From contig NZ_JACHJV010000001.1 of the NCBI RefSeq assembly GCF_014203855.1, forward strand, positions 3,782,001 to 3,846,000: DNA of 64,000 nt. The letters run 5' to 3'. Shown here piece after piece: positions 25,394 to 35,371 of this stretch; position 1 is the stretch's first letter, and the number at the start of each line of letters is the position of its first letter. A program made the translations under genes and the position numbers. The stretch is from Kitasatospora kifunensis. Lineage in GTDB: Bacteria; Actinomycetota; Actinomycetes; Streptomycetales; Streptomycetaceae. The notes under the pieces were generated by a model. It was not told the origin of the DNA. It searched no databases and saw only the letters and a program-made list of their open reading frames with translations.

Positions 25394-25600
25394 TCAGGCT
25401 TCGGTGCGCTGCGCCGGGATACCGGCCAGCAGAGCTCGCACCTCCGCCTCCCGGTACCGGCGGTGGCCGCCGAGCGTGCGGATGGACGTGAGCTTGCCCG
25501 CCTTGGCCCATCGCGTGACCGTCTTGGGGTCCACGCGGAACATGGTGGCGACCTCTGCCGGCGTCAGCAGGGGCTCAGCGTCTGGGGTACGAGCGGTCAT
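25394..25600 (-). CDS. bldC: Developmental regulator BldC
   Basis: 68 residues, with GAGGAGG before the ATG. The whole protein is one MerR-like winged HTH: LLTPAEVATMFRVDPKTVTRWAKAGKLTSIRTLGGHRRYREAEVRALL. As I know the family, this is near-identical to BldC of other Streptomyces, which binds DNA as head-to-tail oligomers on direct repeats and delays entry into sporulation by repressing sporulation genes during vegetative growth. No effector domain follows. The upstream gap is more than 600 bp, consistent with a complex promoter. Confidence 0.97.
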   Translation of the reverse strand: MTARTPDAEPLLTPAEVATMFRVDPKTVTRWAKAGKLTSIRTLGGHRRYREAEVRALLAGIPAQRTEA

Positions 25601-26219
25601 GAGCGGCCTCCTCGGAGAACCGAACCAGGGCGGTTCTATCCTTCAAATTCTGCACCTTGGCCCGCGATGCCCGAAATGGCACAGACGGACCGAGTCGGTT
25701 ATAGGACGAACGGCTTGTCCTGGTGTCTACAACTACACCATCCGTCCAGCCCTATCGACCAAACCGCCAAAATTGGCCCCTCACGGGTTCAAGAGCGACG
25801 GAAGGCGATGGACCACCCCATAGCGGACAGTCATCATATCGTGACAACCAGTCATGGAGAGGCCAGACCCATCGATTCCCCCCAAAGGGCACACCGACCC
25901 CAGATCCACCCAAAAGTGGGCAGGCGTGAGGAGAGTTGGGCTGGTTGTCCCATTTTTACCTTTCACTGCTACTTCGCGTCAACAGTGAGTAGTGTCACGT
26001 TCGAGGGGTATTGACCCGAACCGGGACCTTGGTCCCGGGCATGCCGAACAGACTCCTGACATCGCCCGTTCGTGGCAACCCCGTTGATCCCCCGTCACGT
26101 CCCCCACTGATCCCCCGTCACCCCGTCATCCCCCGATGCCGGCCCGACACCCGAGCGCTACCCGGCCGATACCCCCGCAGAGCCCCTCGTGATCCCCGCG
26201 GCCCTGGGCAATCCCGGGC
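25601..26219. other. Long upstream region of bldC
   Basis: No gene is supported in 619 bp. The first ~400 bp next to bldC are less GC-rich than the rest of the window and include AATT-containing spots (AAATTC near 25646, CCAAAATTGG near 25768), the kind of sequence BldC itself recognises. Towards 26220 there are two copies of TGATCCCCCGTCAC (26085-26098 and 26108-26121). Confidence 0.45.
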
Positions 26220-27122
26220 TCAGTTCGCCTGCCGCAGTGCCAGCACCTGACGCCAGCGCTCGATCACCGCCTCGTACGCCCGCGCCGCCCCCTGAGTGTC
26301 CCCCACGCGCAGCGCCGCGAGTCCCGCGGCCACCTCGGCGGCCGACCGGTCCGCGACGAGCCGCTGCGGGCCTAGCGCGTGGACCAGTCCCCCGTAGTCG
26401 AGTTCCACCAGCGAGCGCGGATGGAACTCCTCCAGCCAGCGGCCCACCTCCTCCGCCCCGAGCGCCAGCGCCGTCCCCTTCGCCTGCTCGCGCAGCACCC
26501 GGTAGCCGCGCGCCACCCGTCGCCTGGCCTGCGCCATCGAGGTCAGATAGAAGAGCGCCGCCGGCCGCTGCGGCTGCTCCCCCTCGCCCGAGGCCGCCGG
26601 GCGGTAGCGCCGCTCCTCGTCCCCGAACGGCAGGAACCAGCGCACCGGCACCTCCCAACGGCTGGTCAGGATCCAGGGCCTGGCGTCCGGATGAGCCGCC
26701 CGCCAGCGGCTCTGGGCCGCCTGCGCCTCCTCCCGGACCGCCACCGGCAGCACGGTGTCCAGCAGCGCCACCGGCAGCGAGTCGCGCAACTCCTCCAGCG
26801 CCTGCCAACTGCGCAGCCTGGTCGCCCACGGGCAGACGTAGGTGACCGAGTCGACCACCCGGACGAAGGCCCGCTCGCTCTCCCGCTCCGGCAGCGCGCG
26901 CGGGGTGCGGGCGAGCAGCTCGGCGAGCGCCCCGCGCTGTGCCTCCAGCGCCGCCTGCGCCACCGGTTCGGTCGCCGACGCCGCGTCAGGTCCCCGATCG
27001 GCCACGTACGCCTGCCAGCGGGTCCGCTCGGGTTCGGGGTAGGCCGCCAGCGGCTCGTACACCCGCAGGTGAGCGGCGTAGGGCGGCAACACGGAGGTGT
27101 GCACAGCGGTCACGTCCTGCAT
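26220..27122 (-). CDS. Conserved actinobacterial protein of unknown function
   Basis: 300 residues from an ATG at 27122. No signal peptide or membrane span. Recognisable stretches are [18 protein letters not shown] at the N-terminus, [20 protein letters not shown] in the middle and [11 protein letters not shown] followed by [21 protein letters not shown]. The C-terminus is helical and Ala/Arg-rich. I recall a homologue at the same place beside bldC and vdh in S. coelicolor, so it is core rather than acquired. It is divergent from vdh, separated by 233 bp. Function is unknown. Confidence 0.75.
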   Translation of the reverse strand: MQDVTAVHTSVLPPYAAHLRVYEPLAAYPEPERTRWQAYVADRGPDAASATEPVAQAALEAQRGALAELLARTPRALPERESERAFVRVVDSVTYVCPWATRLRSWQALEELRDSLPVALLDTVLPVAVREEAQAAQSRWRAAHPDARPWILTSRWEVPVRWFLPFGDEERRYRPAASGEGEQPQRPAALFYLTSMAQARRRVARGYRVLREQAKGTALALGAEEVGRWLEEFHPRSLVELDYGGLVHALGPQRLVADRSAAEVAAGLAALRVGDTQGAARAYEAVIERWRQVLALRQAN

Positions 27123-27355
27123 CGTCGCACGCCCCACCGACGCACCGGGAGGGATCGGCCCGATGCGCTGCGATCCGCTCGTCGACCCACGATCCGCACC
27201 GCGCCGGGGTCCGAGCCGCAAGCGTGATCCGGCGGCGCACGATCCGGCCTCTCACATTCCGAACAGGGGGCAGCCCTGGGCCGGTACCGCGCACTACGCT
27301 TCGCCGTAGATGCCCGCACCACAGCAGCGGGCCCGCAGATACTGGAGTCACCACA

Positions 27356-28549
27356 GTGACCGACGTACGCACCGTATCCGCGACGCACCCCGCACCAGGC
27401 GTGCTGAGCCGGATCTTCCGTACCGAGCAGGATGGCGCCCCGGGCGACGGACACGAGCAGGTCGTGCTCTGCCACGACCGCAGCTCCGGCCTCAAGGCGA
27501 TCATCGCCATCCACTCGACCGCACTGGGCCCCGCCCTGGGCGGCACCCGCTTCCACCAGTACGCCACCGAGGAGGAGGCCCTGGAGGACGCGCTGCGCCT
27601 GTCGCGCGGCATGAGCTACAAGAACGCGTTGGCCGGGCTCGACCTCGGCGGCGGCAAGGCCGTGATCATCGGCAACCCGACGGCCAAGACCGAGGGCGGC
27701 GACAAGTCCGAGGCGCTGCTGCGCGCCTACGGCCGCTTCGTGCAGTCGCTGGCGGGCCGCTACATCACGGCCTGTGACGTGGGCACCTACGTCCAGGACA
27801 TGGACGTGGTCGCGCGCGAGTGCGACTACGTCACCGGGCGTTCCCCCGAGCAGGGTGGCGCGGGCGACTCCTCGGTCCTCACCGCCTTCGGCGTCTTCCA
27901 GGGCATGCGCGCCTCGGCCCAGGCCCGCTGGGGCCAGCCGAGCCTGCGCGGCAAGCGGGTCGGCGTGGCCGGCGTCGGCAAGGTCGGCCACTACCTGGTC
28001 GGTCATCTGGTGGCGGACGGCGCCACCGTGGTGATCACGGACGTCTCCGAGGCCGCCGTGAACCGCGTGCGGGCCGCCCACCCGGACGTCGAGGTGGTCG
28101 CCGACACCAAGGCCCTGCTCGGCGCCGCGCTGGACGTGTACGCCCCGTGCGCGCTCGGCGGCGCGCTGGACGACGCGACGGTCGCCCAGCTGACCGCGGC
28201 CGGCACCTCGGTGGTCTGCGGCGCGGCCAACAACCAGCTGGCCCACCCGGGGGTGGAGAAGGACCTCGCCGACCGCGGCATCCTCTACGCGCCTGACTAT
28301 CTGGTGAACTCCGGCGGCGTCATCCAGGTCGCCGACGAGTACGAGGCCACCAAGGCCCACCAGGGCTACAACTTCGAGCGGGCCAAGAACAAGGCCACCC
28401 GGATCTTCGACACCACGCTGGAGATCTTCACCCGGGCCACCGCCGACGGCGTGCCGCCGGCCGTGGCCGCCGACCGGTTGGCCGAGCGGCGGATGCGCGA
28501 GATAAGCGCGCTGCGCACGATCCTGCTCCCGGCCGCCCGCCGGGGCTGA
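27356..28549 (+). CDS. vdh: Valine (branched-chain amino acid) dehydrogenase
   Basis: 397 residues from a GTG at 27356 with GGAG 8 nt upstream. The N-terminal substrate domain has [49 protein letters not shown], with the catalytic lysines of the Glu/Leu/Val dehydrogenase family (in SYKNA and GGGKA). An NAD-binding Rossmann fold follows ([13 protein letters not shown]), then CGAANNQL and [13 protein letters not shown]. The enzyme oxidatively deaminates valine, leucine and isoleucine to 2-oxo acids, feeding catabolism and, in Streptomyces, macrolide and fatty-acid starter units. It is ~30 residues longer than the ~364 I expect, mostly at the N-terminus. Confidence 0.95.
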   Translation: MTDVRTVSATHPAPGVLSRIFRTEQDGAPGDGHEQVVLCHDRSSGLKAIIAIHSTALGPALGGTRFHQYATEEEALEDALRLSRGMSYKNALAGLDLGGGKAVIIGNPTAKTEGGDKSEALLRAYGRFVQSLAGRYITACDVGTYVQDMDVVARECDYVTGRSPEQGGAGDSSVLTAFGVFQGMRASAQARWGQPSLRGKRVGVAGVGKVGHYLVGHLVADGATVVITDVSEAAVNRVRAAHPDVEVVADTKALLGAALDVYAPCALGGALDDATVAQLTAAGTSVVCGAANNQLAHPGVEKDLADRGILYAPDYLVNSGGVIQVADEYEATKAHQGYNFERAKNKATRIFDTTLEIFTRATADGVPPAVAADRLAERRMREISALRTILLPAARRG

Positions 28550-28982
28550 GCCCTCCTGCGAGGCTGGGCCGATCCGCCAGGTCGCACACCGACCAGCACC
28601 GGCCCACACCGATCCGCACCAACCCGTGCGGATTGATCCGGATGGGGGACCTCCGGATCACAATGTGGAACCGGAATCCCGGTTGTCCCCCGATCGGGCG
28701 CCTCGTGCGCCACGGTCGGGGGATAATCGGTCGCGGAACGACGGTCCCGGACACCCGCCGGGCACCCTGCGAATGCCTGGAAATCCCCGCCCGACCAGAT
28801 GAGACCTGGTCCTGGGGGGCAACTGTGCGCGCCACGTCACACCGGCGACGTACCGTCCGAGGGCGGAAACAGGTACCGTTGATGCTCCAAGGGACGGCTC
28901 TCCCGCTTCGGGCAAGCCGCTCCTGATCATGAACACGTGTCAGACTCGGGGCCGTGAGCCCCATCGTTGAGGGGGTCGACCC
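28550..28982. other. Gap between vdh and the DUF3073 gene
   Basis: No gene is supported. A hairpin at 28686-28723 (TCCCCCGA / TCGGGGGA outer stem with a GCGCC inner stem) may terminate vdh. The remaining ~250 bp should hold the promoter of the DUF3073 gene. No palindromic operator was seen. Confidence 0.45.
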
Positions 28983-29240
28983 ATGGGGCGCGGCCGGGCC
29001 AAGGCCAAGCAGACGAAGGTCGCCCGCGAGCTGAAGTACAACAGCGGCGGCTTCGACGCTAACCGTCTGTCCAGCGAGCTGGGCGTTTCACCCGTTCCAT
29101 CGATCAACCCTGAGCCGGTTGTCGAGGACGAGGACGAGGACGATCCCTACGCGGCGTACGCGAATTACTACGCGGACGACGATGAGGATGAAGACGAGGA
29201 GGCGGGCGCCTCGCACCAGCGAGCCCCGCGCCGCGCGTAG
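28983..29240 (+). CDS. DUF3073 protein
   Basis: 85 residues, with GAGGGGG before the ATG. The family hallmark is the basic N-terminus MGRGRAKAKQTKVARELKY followed by NSGGFDANRLSSEL. A long acidic Asp/Glu-rich tail follows. The strongly split charge (basic head, acidic tail) suggests nucleic-acid or ribosome binding, but no function is established. It sits between vdh and purM and is convergent with purM. Confidence 0.9.
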   Translation: MGRGRAKAKQTKVARELKYNSGGFDANRLSSELGVSPVPSINPEPVVEDEDEDDPYAAYANYYADDDEDEDEEAGASHQRAPRRA

Positions 29241-29254
29241 CACCACGCCCTGAT

Positions 29255-29289
29255 CCGGCCCAAGCGCTTCACCGCGCCGGGCCGGTTTT
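29255..29289 (+). terminator. Terminator of the DUF3073 gene
   Basis: CCGGCCC (29255-29261) pairs with GGGCCGG (29279-29285) and is followed by TTTT. Confidence 0.75.
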
Positions 29290-29370
29290 CGGCGTTCCCG
29301 GGGCATTTTCGATGCTTTCCGGACAATCATCCGGACAACAAGCGTCCGGACGACCGCTGAGCGCATGACG

Positions 29371-29406
29371 GCGGCCCCTGTCCCCCGGTCGGGGAACAGG
29401 GGCCGC
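29371..29406 (-). terminator. Terminator of purM
   Basis: An 11-bp stem GCGGCCCCTGT / ACAGGGGCCGC with a further CCCC/GGGG inside the loop, 18 nt beyond the purM stop. Confidence 0.7.
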
Positions 29407-29424
29407 GGTCATGCGTCATGCGCT

Positions 29425-30498
29425 TCAGTTCGCGTAGCTCCCGTACAGCGCCGCGCCGGCCTCGTGCTCGGCGTCGCGGGCCACGATGTCGCCCAGCAGC
29501 CAGGCCTCCACGCCGCGGTCCTCAAGGATCGCCAGCACCACGTCGACCGACTCCGGCGGGACCACGGCGACCATGCCGATGCCCATGTTGAGGGTCTTCT
29601 CGATCTCCAGGGTCTGCATCTTGCCGACCGTGGCGACGGTCTGGAAGACCGGCAGCGGCGTCCAGGTGCCGCGGTCCAGGCGGGCGTGCAGGTTCTCGGG
29701 GATCACCCGGGCCAGGTTGGCCGCCAGGCCACCGCCGGTGACGTGCGAGAAGGCGTGGATCTCGGTGGCCCGGGCCAGCGCCAGGCAGTCCAGCGAGTAG
29801 ATCCGGGTCGGCTCCAGCAGCTCCTCGCCCAGCGTGCGGCCGAACTCGGCCACCTCGCGGTCCAGCTTCCAGCCGGCCTCGTTCAGCAGCACGTGGCGCA
29901 CCAGCGAGTAGCCGTTGGAGTGCAGCCCGGAGGCGGCCATCGCGATCACCACGTCGCCGGCCCGCACCCGCTCGGCGCCCAGCAGCGCGTCGGCCTCGAC
30001 CACACCGGTGCCCGCGCCCGCGACGTCGTACTCGTCGGGGCCGAGCAGGCCCGGGTGCTCGGCGGTCTCGCCACCGACCAGCGCGCAGCCGGCCAGCACG
30101 CAGCCCTCGGCGATGCCCTTGACGATCTGGGCGACCCGCTCGGGGTGGACCTTGCCGACGCAGATGTAGTCGGTCATGAAGAGCGGCTCGGCGCCGCAGA
30201 CCACCAGGTCGTCGACGACCATGCCGACCAGGTCGTGGCCGATGGTGTCGTGCTTGTCCATCGCGGCGGCCAGCGCGACCTTGGTGCCCACCCCGTCGGT
30301 GGCCGAGGCCAGCAGCGGGCGCTCGTAACGCTTCAGGGCGGAGATGTCGAAGAGGCCGGCGAAGCCGCCGAGGCCGCCGACCACCTCGGGCCGGTTGGTC
30401 TTCTTCACCCACTGCTTCATGAGCTCGACCGCGCGGTCGCCCGCCTCGATGTCGACTCCGGCGGCGGCGTAGGTGGCGCCACTGTCTGTGCTGGTCAC
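29425..30498 (-). CDS. purM: Phosphoribosylformylglycinamidine cyclo-ligase (AIR synthetase)
   Basis: 357 residues from a GTG with AAGGG upstream. It is the fifth step of purine synthesis: FGAM plus ATP gives AIR. Family motifs: YAAAGVDIEAGD, SATDGVGTKVALA (ATP-binding), DDLVVCGAEPLFMTDYI, GGETAEHPGL and GLHSNGYSLVR. The final HVTGGGLAANLARVIP motif is complete. It follows purF on the same strand, 70 bp downstream, with a strong hairpin between them that could reduce read-through. Confidence 0.97.
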   Translation of the reverse strand: MTSTDSGATYAAAGVDIEAGDRAVELMKQWVKKTNRPEVVGGLGGFAGLFDISALKRYERPLLASATDGVGTKVALAAAMDKHDTIGHDLVGMVVDDLVVCGAEPLFMTDYICVGKVHPERVAQIVKGIAEGCVLAGCALVGGETAEHPGLLGPDEYDVAGAGTGVVEADALLGAERVRAGDVVIAMAASGLHSNGYSLVRHVLLNEAGWKLDREVAEFGRTLGEELLEPTRIYSLDCLALARATEIHAFSHVTGGGLAANLARVIPENLHARLDRGTWTPLPVFQTVATVGKMQTLEIEKTLNMGIGMVAVVPPESVDVVLAILEDRGVEAWLLGDIVARDAEHEAGAALYGSYAN

Positions 30499-30534
30499 TG
30501 CGGCCCTTTCGGGTCTGTGGGGGGTTGCAACAAC

Positions 30535-30560
30535 AGCGGGGCCCCGGTCGGGGCCCCGCT
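30535..30560 (-). terminator. Hairpin between purF and purM
   Basis: An 11-bp perfect stem AGCGGGGCCCC / GGGGCCCCGCT with a GGTC loop in the 69-bp spacer. No U-tract, so it may be a partial terminator or an mRNA-stabilising structure. Confidence 0.55.
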
Positions 30561-30567
30561 TCAGGTC

Positions 30568-32148
30568 TTACGGACGGCGCAGCGCGTCGGCCGCGCCGTG
30601 GCCGCCGAGCAGCGACTGGACACCGTCCAGGTCGGAGCCGGTCGGCTTGCCGCGGACGGCGGGCTGCTGCTTACCACCGGCGATCTCCGCTTCGAGCAGG
30701 AGCTTGCCGAGCAGCGCCGGGTCGGGCAGCTCCATCGGGTACTCGCCGTCGAAGCAGGCCCGGCAGAGCCGGTCCTTGGGCTGCTTGGTGGCCTCGATCA
30801 TGCCGTCGATCGAGATGTAGGCGAGCGAGTCGGCGCCGAGGGTCTTGCCGATCTCCTCGACCGTCATGCCGTTGGCGATCAGCTCCGCGCGGGTGGCGAA
30901 GTCGATGCCGAAGAAGCAGGGCCACTTCACCGGCGGCGAGGAGATCCGGATGTGCACCTCGGCGGCGCCCGCCTCACGCAGCATCCGCACCAGCGCACGC
31001 TGGGTGTTGCCGCGCACGATCGAGTCGTCCACGACCACCAGGCGCTTACCGGCGATGACCTCGCGCAGCGGGTTGAGCTTGAGCCGGATGCCGAGCTGAC
31101 GGATCGTCTGGCTGGGCTGGATGAAGGTGCGTCCGACGTAGGCGTTCTTCACCAGGCCGGAGCCGTACGGGATCCCGCTGGCCTCCGCGTAGCCGATCGC
31201 GGCGGGGGTGCCGGACTCGGGGGTGGCTATCACCATGTCGGCCTCGACCGGCGCCTCGGCGGCCAGTCGGCGGCCCATCTCGACTCGCGACAGGTGCACG
31301 TTGCGCCCGGCGATGGTGGTGTCGGGGCGGGCCAGGTAGACGTACTCGAAGACGCAGCCCTTGGGCTTGGCCTCGGCGAAGCGCGAGGAGCGCATGCCGT
31401 TCTCGTCGATGGCGATCAGCTCGCCAGGCTCCACCTCGCGGATGAAGCTGGCGCCGCAGATGTCGAGCGCCGCCGTCTCGGAGGCGACCACCCAGCCGCG
31501 CTCCAGGCGGCCGAGCACCAGCGGGCGGATGCCCTGCGGGTCGCGAGCCGCGTAGAGGGTGTGCTCGTCCATGAAGACCAGCGAGAAGGCGCCCTTGACC
31601 TTCGGCAGGATCTGCCGGGCGGTCTCCTCGATGGACAGGTCGGGGTTGCCGGCCAGCAGCGCGGTCACCAGATCGGTGTCATTGGTCGCGGCCGTGCGAC
31701 CCGAGCGCGAAACGTGCTCGGCACCGGGCAGTTCGGCGACCATCGCCGCGAGTTCGGCGGTGTTGACCAGGTTTCCGTTGTGGCCCAGGGCCAGCGAACC
31801 GTGAGCGGTCGCGCGGAATGTCGGCTGGGCGTTCTCCCAGACCGAGGACCCGGTGGTCGAGTAGCGGGCGTGTCCAACGGCGATATGCCCGTGCAGGGAT
31901 CCCAGCGAGGCCTCGTCGAAGACCTGGGAGACGAGTCCCATGTCCTTGAAAACGAGAATCTGGGAGCCATTGCTCACCGCGATACCGGCGGATTCCTGTC
32001 CGCGGTGCTGCAGGGCGTAAAGGCCGAAGTACGTGAGCTTTGCGACCTCCTCGCCGGGAGCCCAGACACCGAAGACGCCACAAGCGTCCTGGGGGCCTTT
32101 CTCACCGGGAAGAAGATCGTGGTTGAGTCTTCCGTCACCACGTGGCAC
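30568..32148 (-). CDS. purF: Amidophosphoribosyltransferase
   Basis: 526 residues from a GTG at 32148. First committed step of purine synthesis, PRPP plus glutamine to phosphoribosylamine. A propeptide of ~22 residues precedes the class-II glutaminase nucleophile Cys in DACGVFGV, which must be exposed by processing. The glutaminase domain has ALQHRGQESAG and GHNGNLVN. The PRTase domain has VVVDDSIVRGNT, the PRPP loop. ISSPPVKWPCFFGIDFA and RLCRACFDG supply the Fe-S cluster cysteines expected of the Bacillus-type enzyme. purM lies downstream on the same strand. Confidence 0.97.
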   Translation of the reverse strand: MPRGDGRLNHDLLPGEKGPQDACGVFGVWAPGEEVAKLTYFGLYALQHRGQESAGIAVSNGSQILVFKDMGLVSQVFDEASLGSLHGHIAVGHARYSTTGSSVWENAQPTFRATAHGSLALGHNGNLVNTAELAAMVAELPGAEHVSRSGRTAATNDTDLVTALLAGNPDLSIEETARQILPKVKGAFSLVFMDEHTLYAARDPQGIRPLVLGRLERGWVVASETAALDICGASFIREVEPGELIAIDENGMRSSRFAEAKPKGCVFEYVYLARPDTTIAGRNVHLSRVEMGRRLAAEAPVEADMVIATPESGTPAAIGYAEASGIPYGSGLVKNAYVGRTFIQPSQTIRQLGIRLKLNPLREVIAGKRLVVVDDSIVRGNTQRALVRMLREAGAAEVHIRISSPPVKWPCFFGIDFATRAELIANGMTVEEIGKTLGADSLAYISIDGMIEATKQPKDRLCRACFDGEYPMELPDPALLGKLLLEAEIAGGKQQPAVRGKPTGSDLDGVQSLLGGHGAADALRRP

Positions 32149-32361
32149 GCCTTCGAGTCTAGGGCAGTTGACACCCACTTCCGAAGCCCGGGCAGGGGCC
32201 TGTACTGGCGATTCGACCGGCAACGCGCGTAGATCGAACCCCTTACCACGACGCTCGAGCAGGTGGCACACGGACGTCGCCCACCATGGCGTGACCCTGG
32301 TCACGCTCGGCGGGCCCGCAAACTGGGCCCTCTTGAGGGTCCGCCGACAGGGCCCCCTTGG

Positions 32362-33189
32362 TCAGGCCGGCAGCAGCAGGCCCCAGGCGTCGGGCTTGGC
32401 GGTCCAGGTACGGGTGAGCACCGGGCCGGTCGGGCAGCCGTCGGCCTCGTAGCCGAAGGTGCGCCCGGCGACCGTCACGCTGGAGGCCCGCACCCGCAGC
32501 AGTGCGCCGCCGGGCCCCGAGGGCCGCACCAGCACTTCGGCCATGGCCGACTCGACCGGCAGCCGCAGCGCGACCAGGCGCAGCGGACGTCCAGCGGCGG
32601 TCAGCGCGCGGCCGTCCGCCTCGACCCGCAGCCGGGCGGACTGGTCCACCTGCTCGGCCGCAATCAGTTTCGCCCAGAGCGAACGCCACCCGCCCGAATG
32701 GCTCTGCCGTCGACCGGGGATCCGCACCTCCCCCAGCACCACCCCGTCGCCGTCGTCCAGCAGCAGCCCCAGCTGCCGGGGCACCCCCGCGAGCACCGCG
32801 CGGGCCGCCGCCACCGGCTCCAGCGGCACCCCGAGCGAGCGGGCCAGCAGCACCGCCCGGCCATGGCCGACCGGGACCAGGCCCAGCGGCCCGGCGCCCA
32901 ACTCGCGCTGCTGGTGCAGGGCCTGTACCACGCGCTGCAGCGCGAGGTCGGAGCCGACCACCACCGGACGGCGCCTGCCCCGGTGCGCGAGCACCCGGTC
33001 CAGCTCACCGGCGCTCTCGGGCACCACCACCTTGACGTCCGCGCCCCCCGCCAGGACGTCCCGGGCGATCCGCACCGCCTCCCCGTCGGCCTCCTTGGCG
33101 GCCGGGTCCAGCAGCACCAGCAGCGGAGCGCCGCCGGGCGGCCCGGCGGCATCGGAGGGTCGGGGGGCGGGCGTGGACAGGGACGACAC
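32362..33189 (-). CDS. Diacylglycerol-kinase-like protein
   Basis: 275 residues from a GTG at 33189 with GGAAGGA 7 nt upstream. The pattern of PLLVLLDPAAKEADGEAV, then DVKVVVPES, RRPVVVGSDLALQRVVQAL and GAGPLGLVPVGHGRAVLLARSLGVPLEPVAAA follows the lipid-kinase (DAGK_cat) fold. The usual GGDGT loop is replaced by VVGSD, and GTGN by PVGHG, so the catalytic glycine-rich motif is degenerate. It could be a catalytically weak or divergent member that binds lipid or NAD. It is divergent from purA. Confidence 0.7.
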   Translation of the reverse strand: MSSLSTPAPRPSDAAGPPGGAPLLVLLDPAAKEADGEAVRIARDVLAGGADVKVVVPESAGELDRVLAHRGRRRPVVVGSDLALQRVVQALHQQRELGAGPLGLVPVGHGRAVLLARSLGVPLEPVAAARAVLAGVPRQLGLLLDDGDGVVLGEVRIPGRRQSHSGGWRSLWAKLIAAEQVDQSARLRVEADGRALTAAGRPLRLVALRLPVESAMAEVLVRPSGPGGALLRVRASSVTVAGRTFGYEADGCPTGPVLTRTWTAKPDAWGLLLPA

Positions 33190-33210
33190 GACCGGTCCTT
33201 CCTCAGGTAA

Positions 33211-34599
<1,389 letters not shown>

Positions 34600-34632
34600 C
34601 GCTTCGCACGCTTCCTCGCGTGCTTCGCGCGC

Positions 34633-34666
34633 AAAAGGGCCCCGCACCTCGGTGCGGGGCCCTTTT
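34633..34666 (+). terminator. Terminator of purA
   Basis: A 16-bp perfect stem AAAAGGGCCCCGCACC and its complement with a TC loop, ending in TTTT. The A-run on the other arm would make it active in both directions. Confidence 0.9.
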
Positions 34667-34689
34667 CGCTGTCAGCCTGGAAATCTTTT

Positions 34690-34721
34690 GTACTAGATCA
34701 ATAATCTATTGCATCTAGTAC
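34690..34721. promoter_or_regulatory. AT-rich 32-bp palindromic operator
   Basis: GTACTAGATCAATA (34690-34703) and TATTGCATCTAGTAC (34707-34721) are inverted copies differing by one extra base, around an ATC centre. Such a long AT-rich palindrome is striking in this GC-rich sequence. It lies 23 bp upstream of the GNAT start and is likely a dimeric repressor site (MarR-like size and symmetry). Confidence 0.65.
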
Positions 34722-34744
34722 GTACTGGGGCTACCGTGTCGGCC

Positions 34745-35338
34745 ATGAGCGCGCAGACCCCCGCCCCCGTCACCCTCACCGGCAGCCACGTCCGCCTGGA
34801 ACCGCTGGGCCGCCGCCACGTCCCCGACCTCTTCCAGGCGGCCGGCAAGGACGAGGAGGTGTTCCGCTGGCTCCCCTGGCGCGCGCCGCAGAGCGAGTCG
34901 GAGCTCGCCGCGATCGTGGAGGGCTACCTGGCCAACACCGGCTGCGAGCCCTTCGCCGTGGTGGAGCGCGCCTCGGGGCGCGCGGTGGGCATCAGCTGCT
35001 ACTACGACGCCAACGTCCGGGAGGAGTGGGTGGAGATCGGCGGCACCTGGTACGGCCGCTCGGTCTGGCGCAGCGCGGTGAACACCGAGGCCAAGCTGCT
35101 GCTCCTGAGCCATGCCTTCGAGGAGCTCGGCATGGGCCGGGTGATGTGGAAGACCGACCACCTCAACGAGCGCTCGCAGAACGCCATCAAGCGGCTCGGC
35201 GCGCAGTACGAGGGCACCTTCCGCCGGGCCCGGCAGCGGCCGGACGGCAGCTGGCGGAACACCGTGTACTTCTCGATGCTGGCCGAGGAGTGGCCGGCGG
35301 CCAAGCAGCGGCTCACCGAGCGGCTGGCCGCCGGCTGA
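34745..35338 (+). CDS. GNAT-family N-acetyltransferase
   Basis: 197 residues from the ATG at 34745 (a GTG three codons upstream is an alternative, being better spaced from GGGG). The fold follows the RimJ/RimL-like subgroup: VTLTGSHVRLEPLGRRHVPDLF, EWVEIGGTWYGRSVWRSAVNTEAKLLLLSHAFEELGMGRV, then DHLNERSQNAIKRLGAQYEGTFR. The G-x-W-x-G and N-x2-S-Q-N-AI-x-R-LG patterns form the acetyl-CoA and acceptor sites. Substrate is unknown. Expression is probably controlled by the palindrome just upstream. Confidence 0.88.
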   Translation: MSAQTPAPVTLTGSHVRLEPLGRRHVPDLFQAAGKDEEVFRWLPWRAPQSESELAAIVEGYLANTGCEPFAVVERASGRAVGISCYYDANVREEWVEIGGTWYGRSVWRSAVNTEAKLLLLSHAFEELGMGRVMWKTDHLNERSQNAIKRLGAQYEGTFRRARQRPDGSWRNTVYFSMLAEEWPAAKQRLTERLAAG

Positions 35339-35371
35339 AGCCTGAGGCGGTCGCTGCGAGACCGATCGGCC

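Noticed and set aside
29365..32232. 955-codon plus-strand open frame opposite purM and purF
   Set aside because: Shadow frame: purM and purF are complete and unmistakable on the minus strand.
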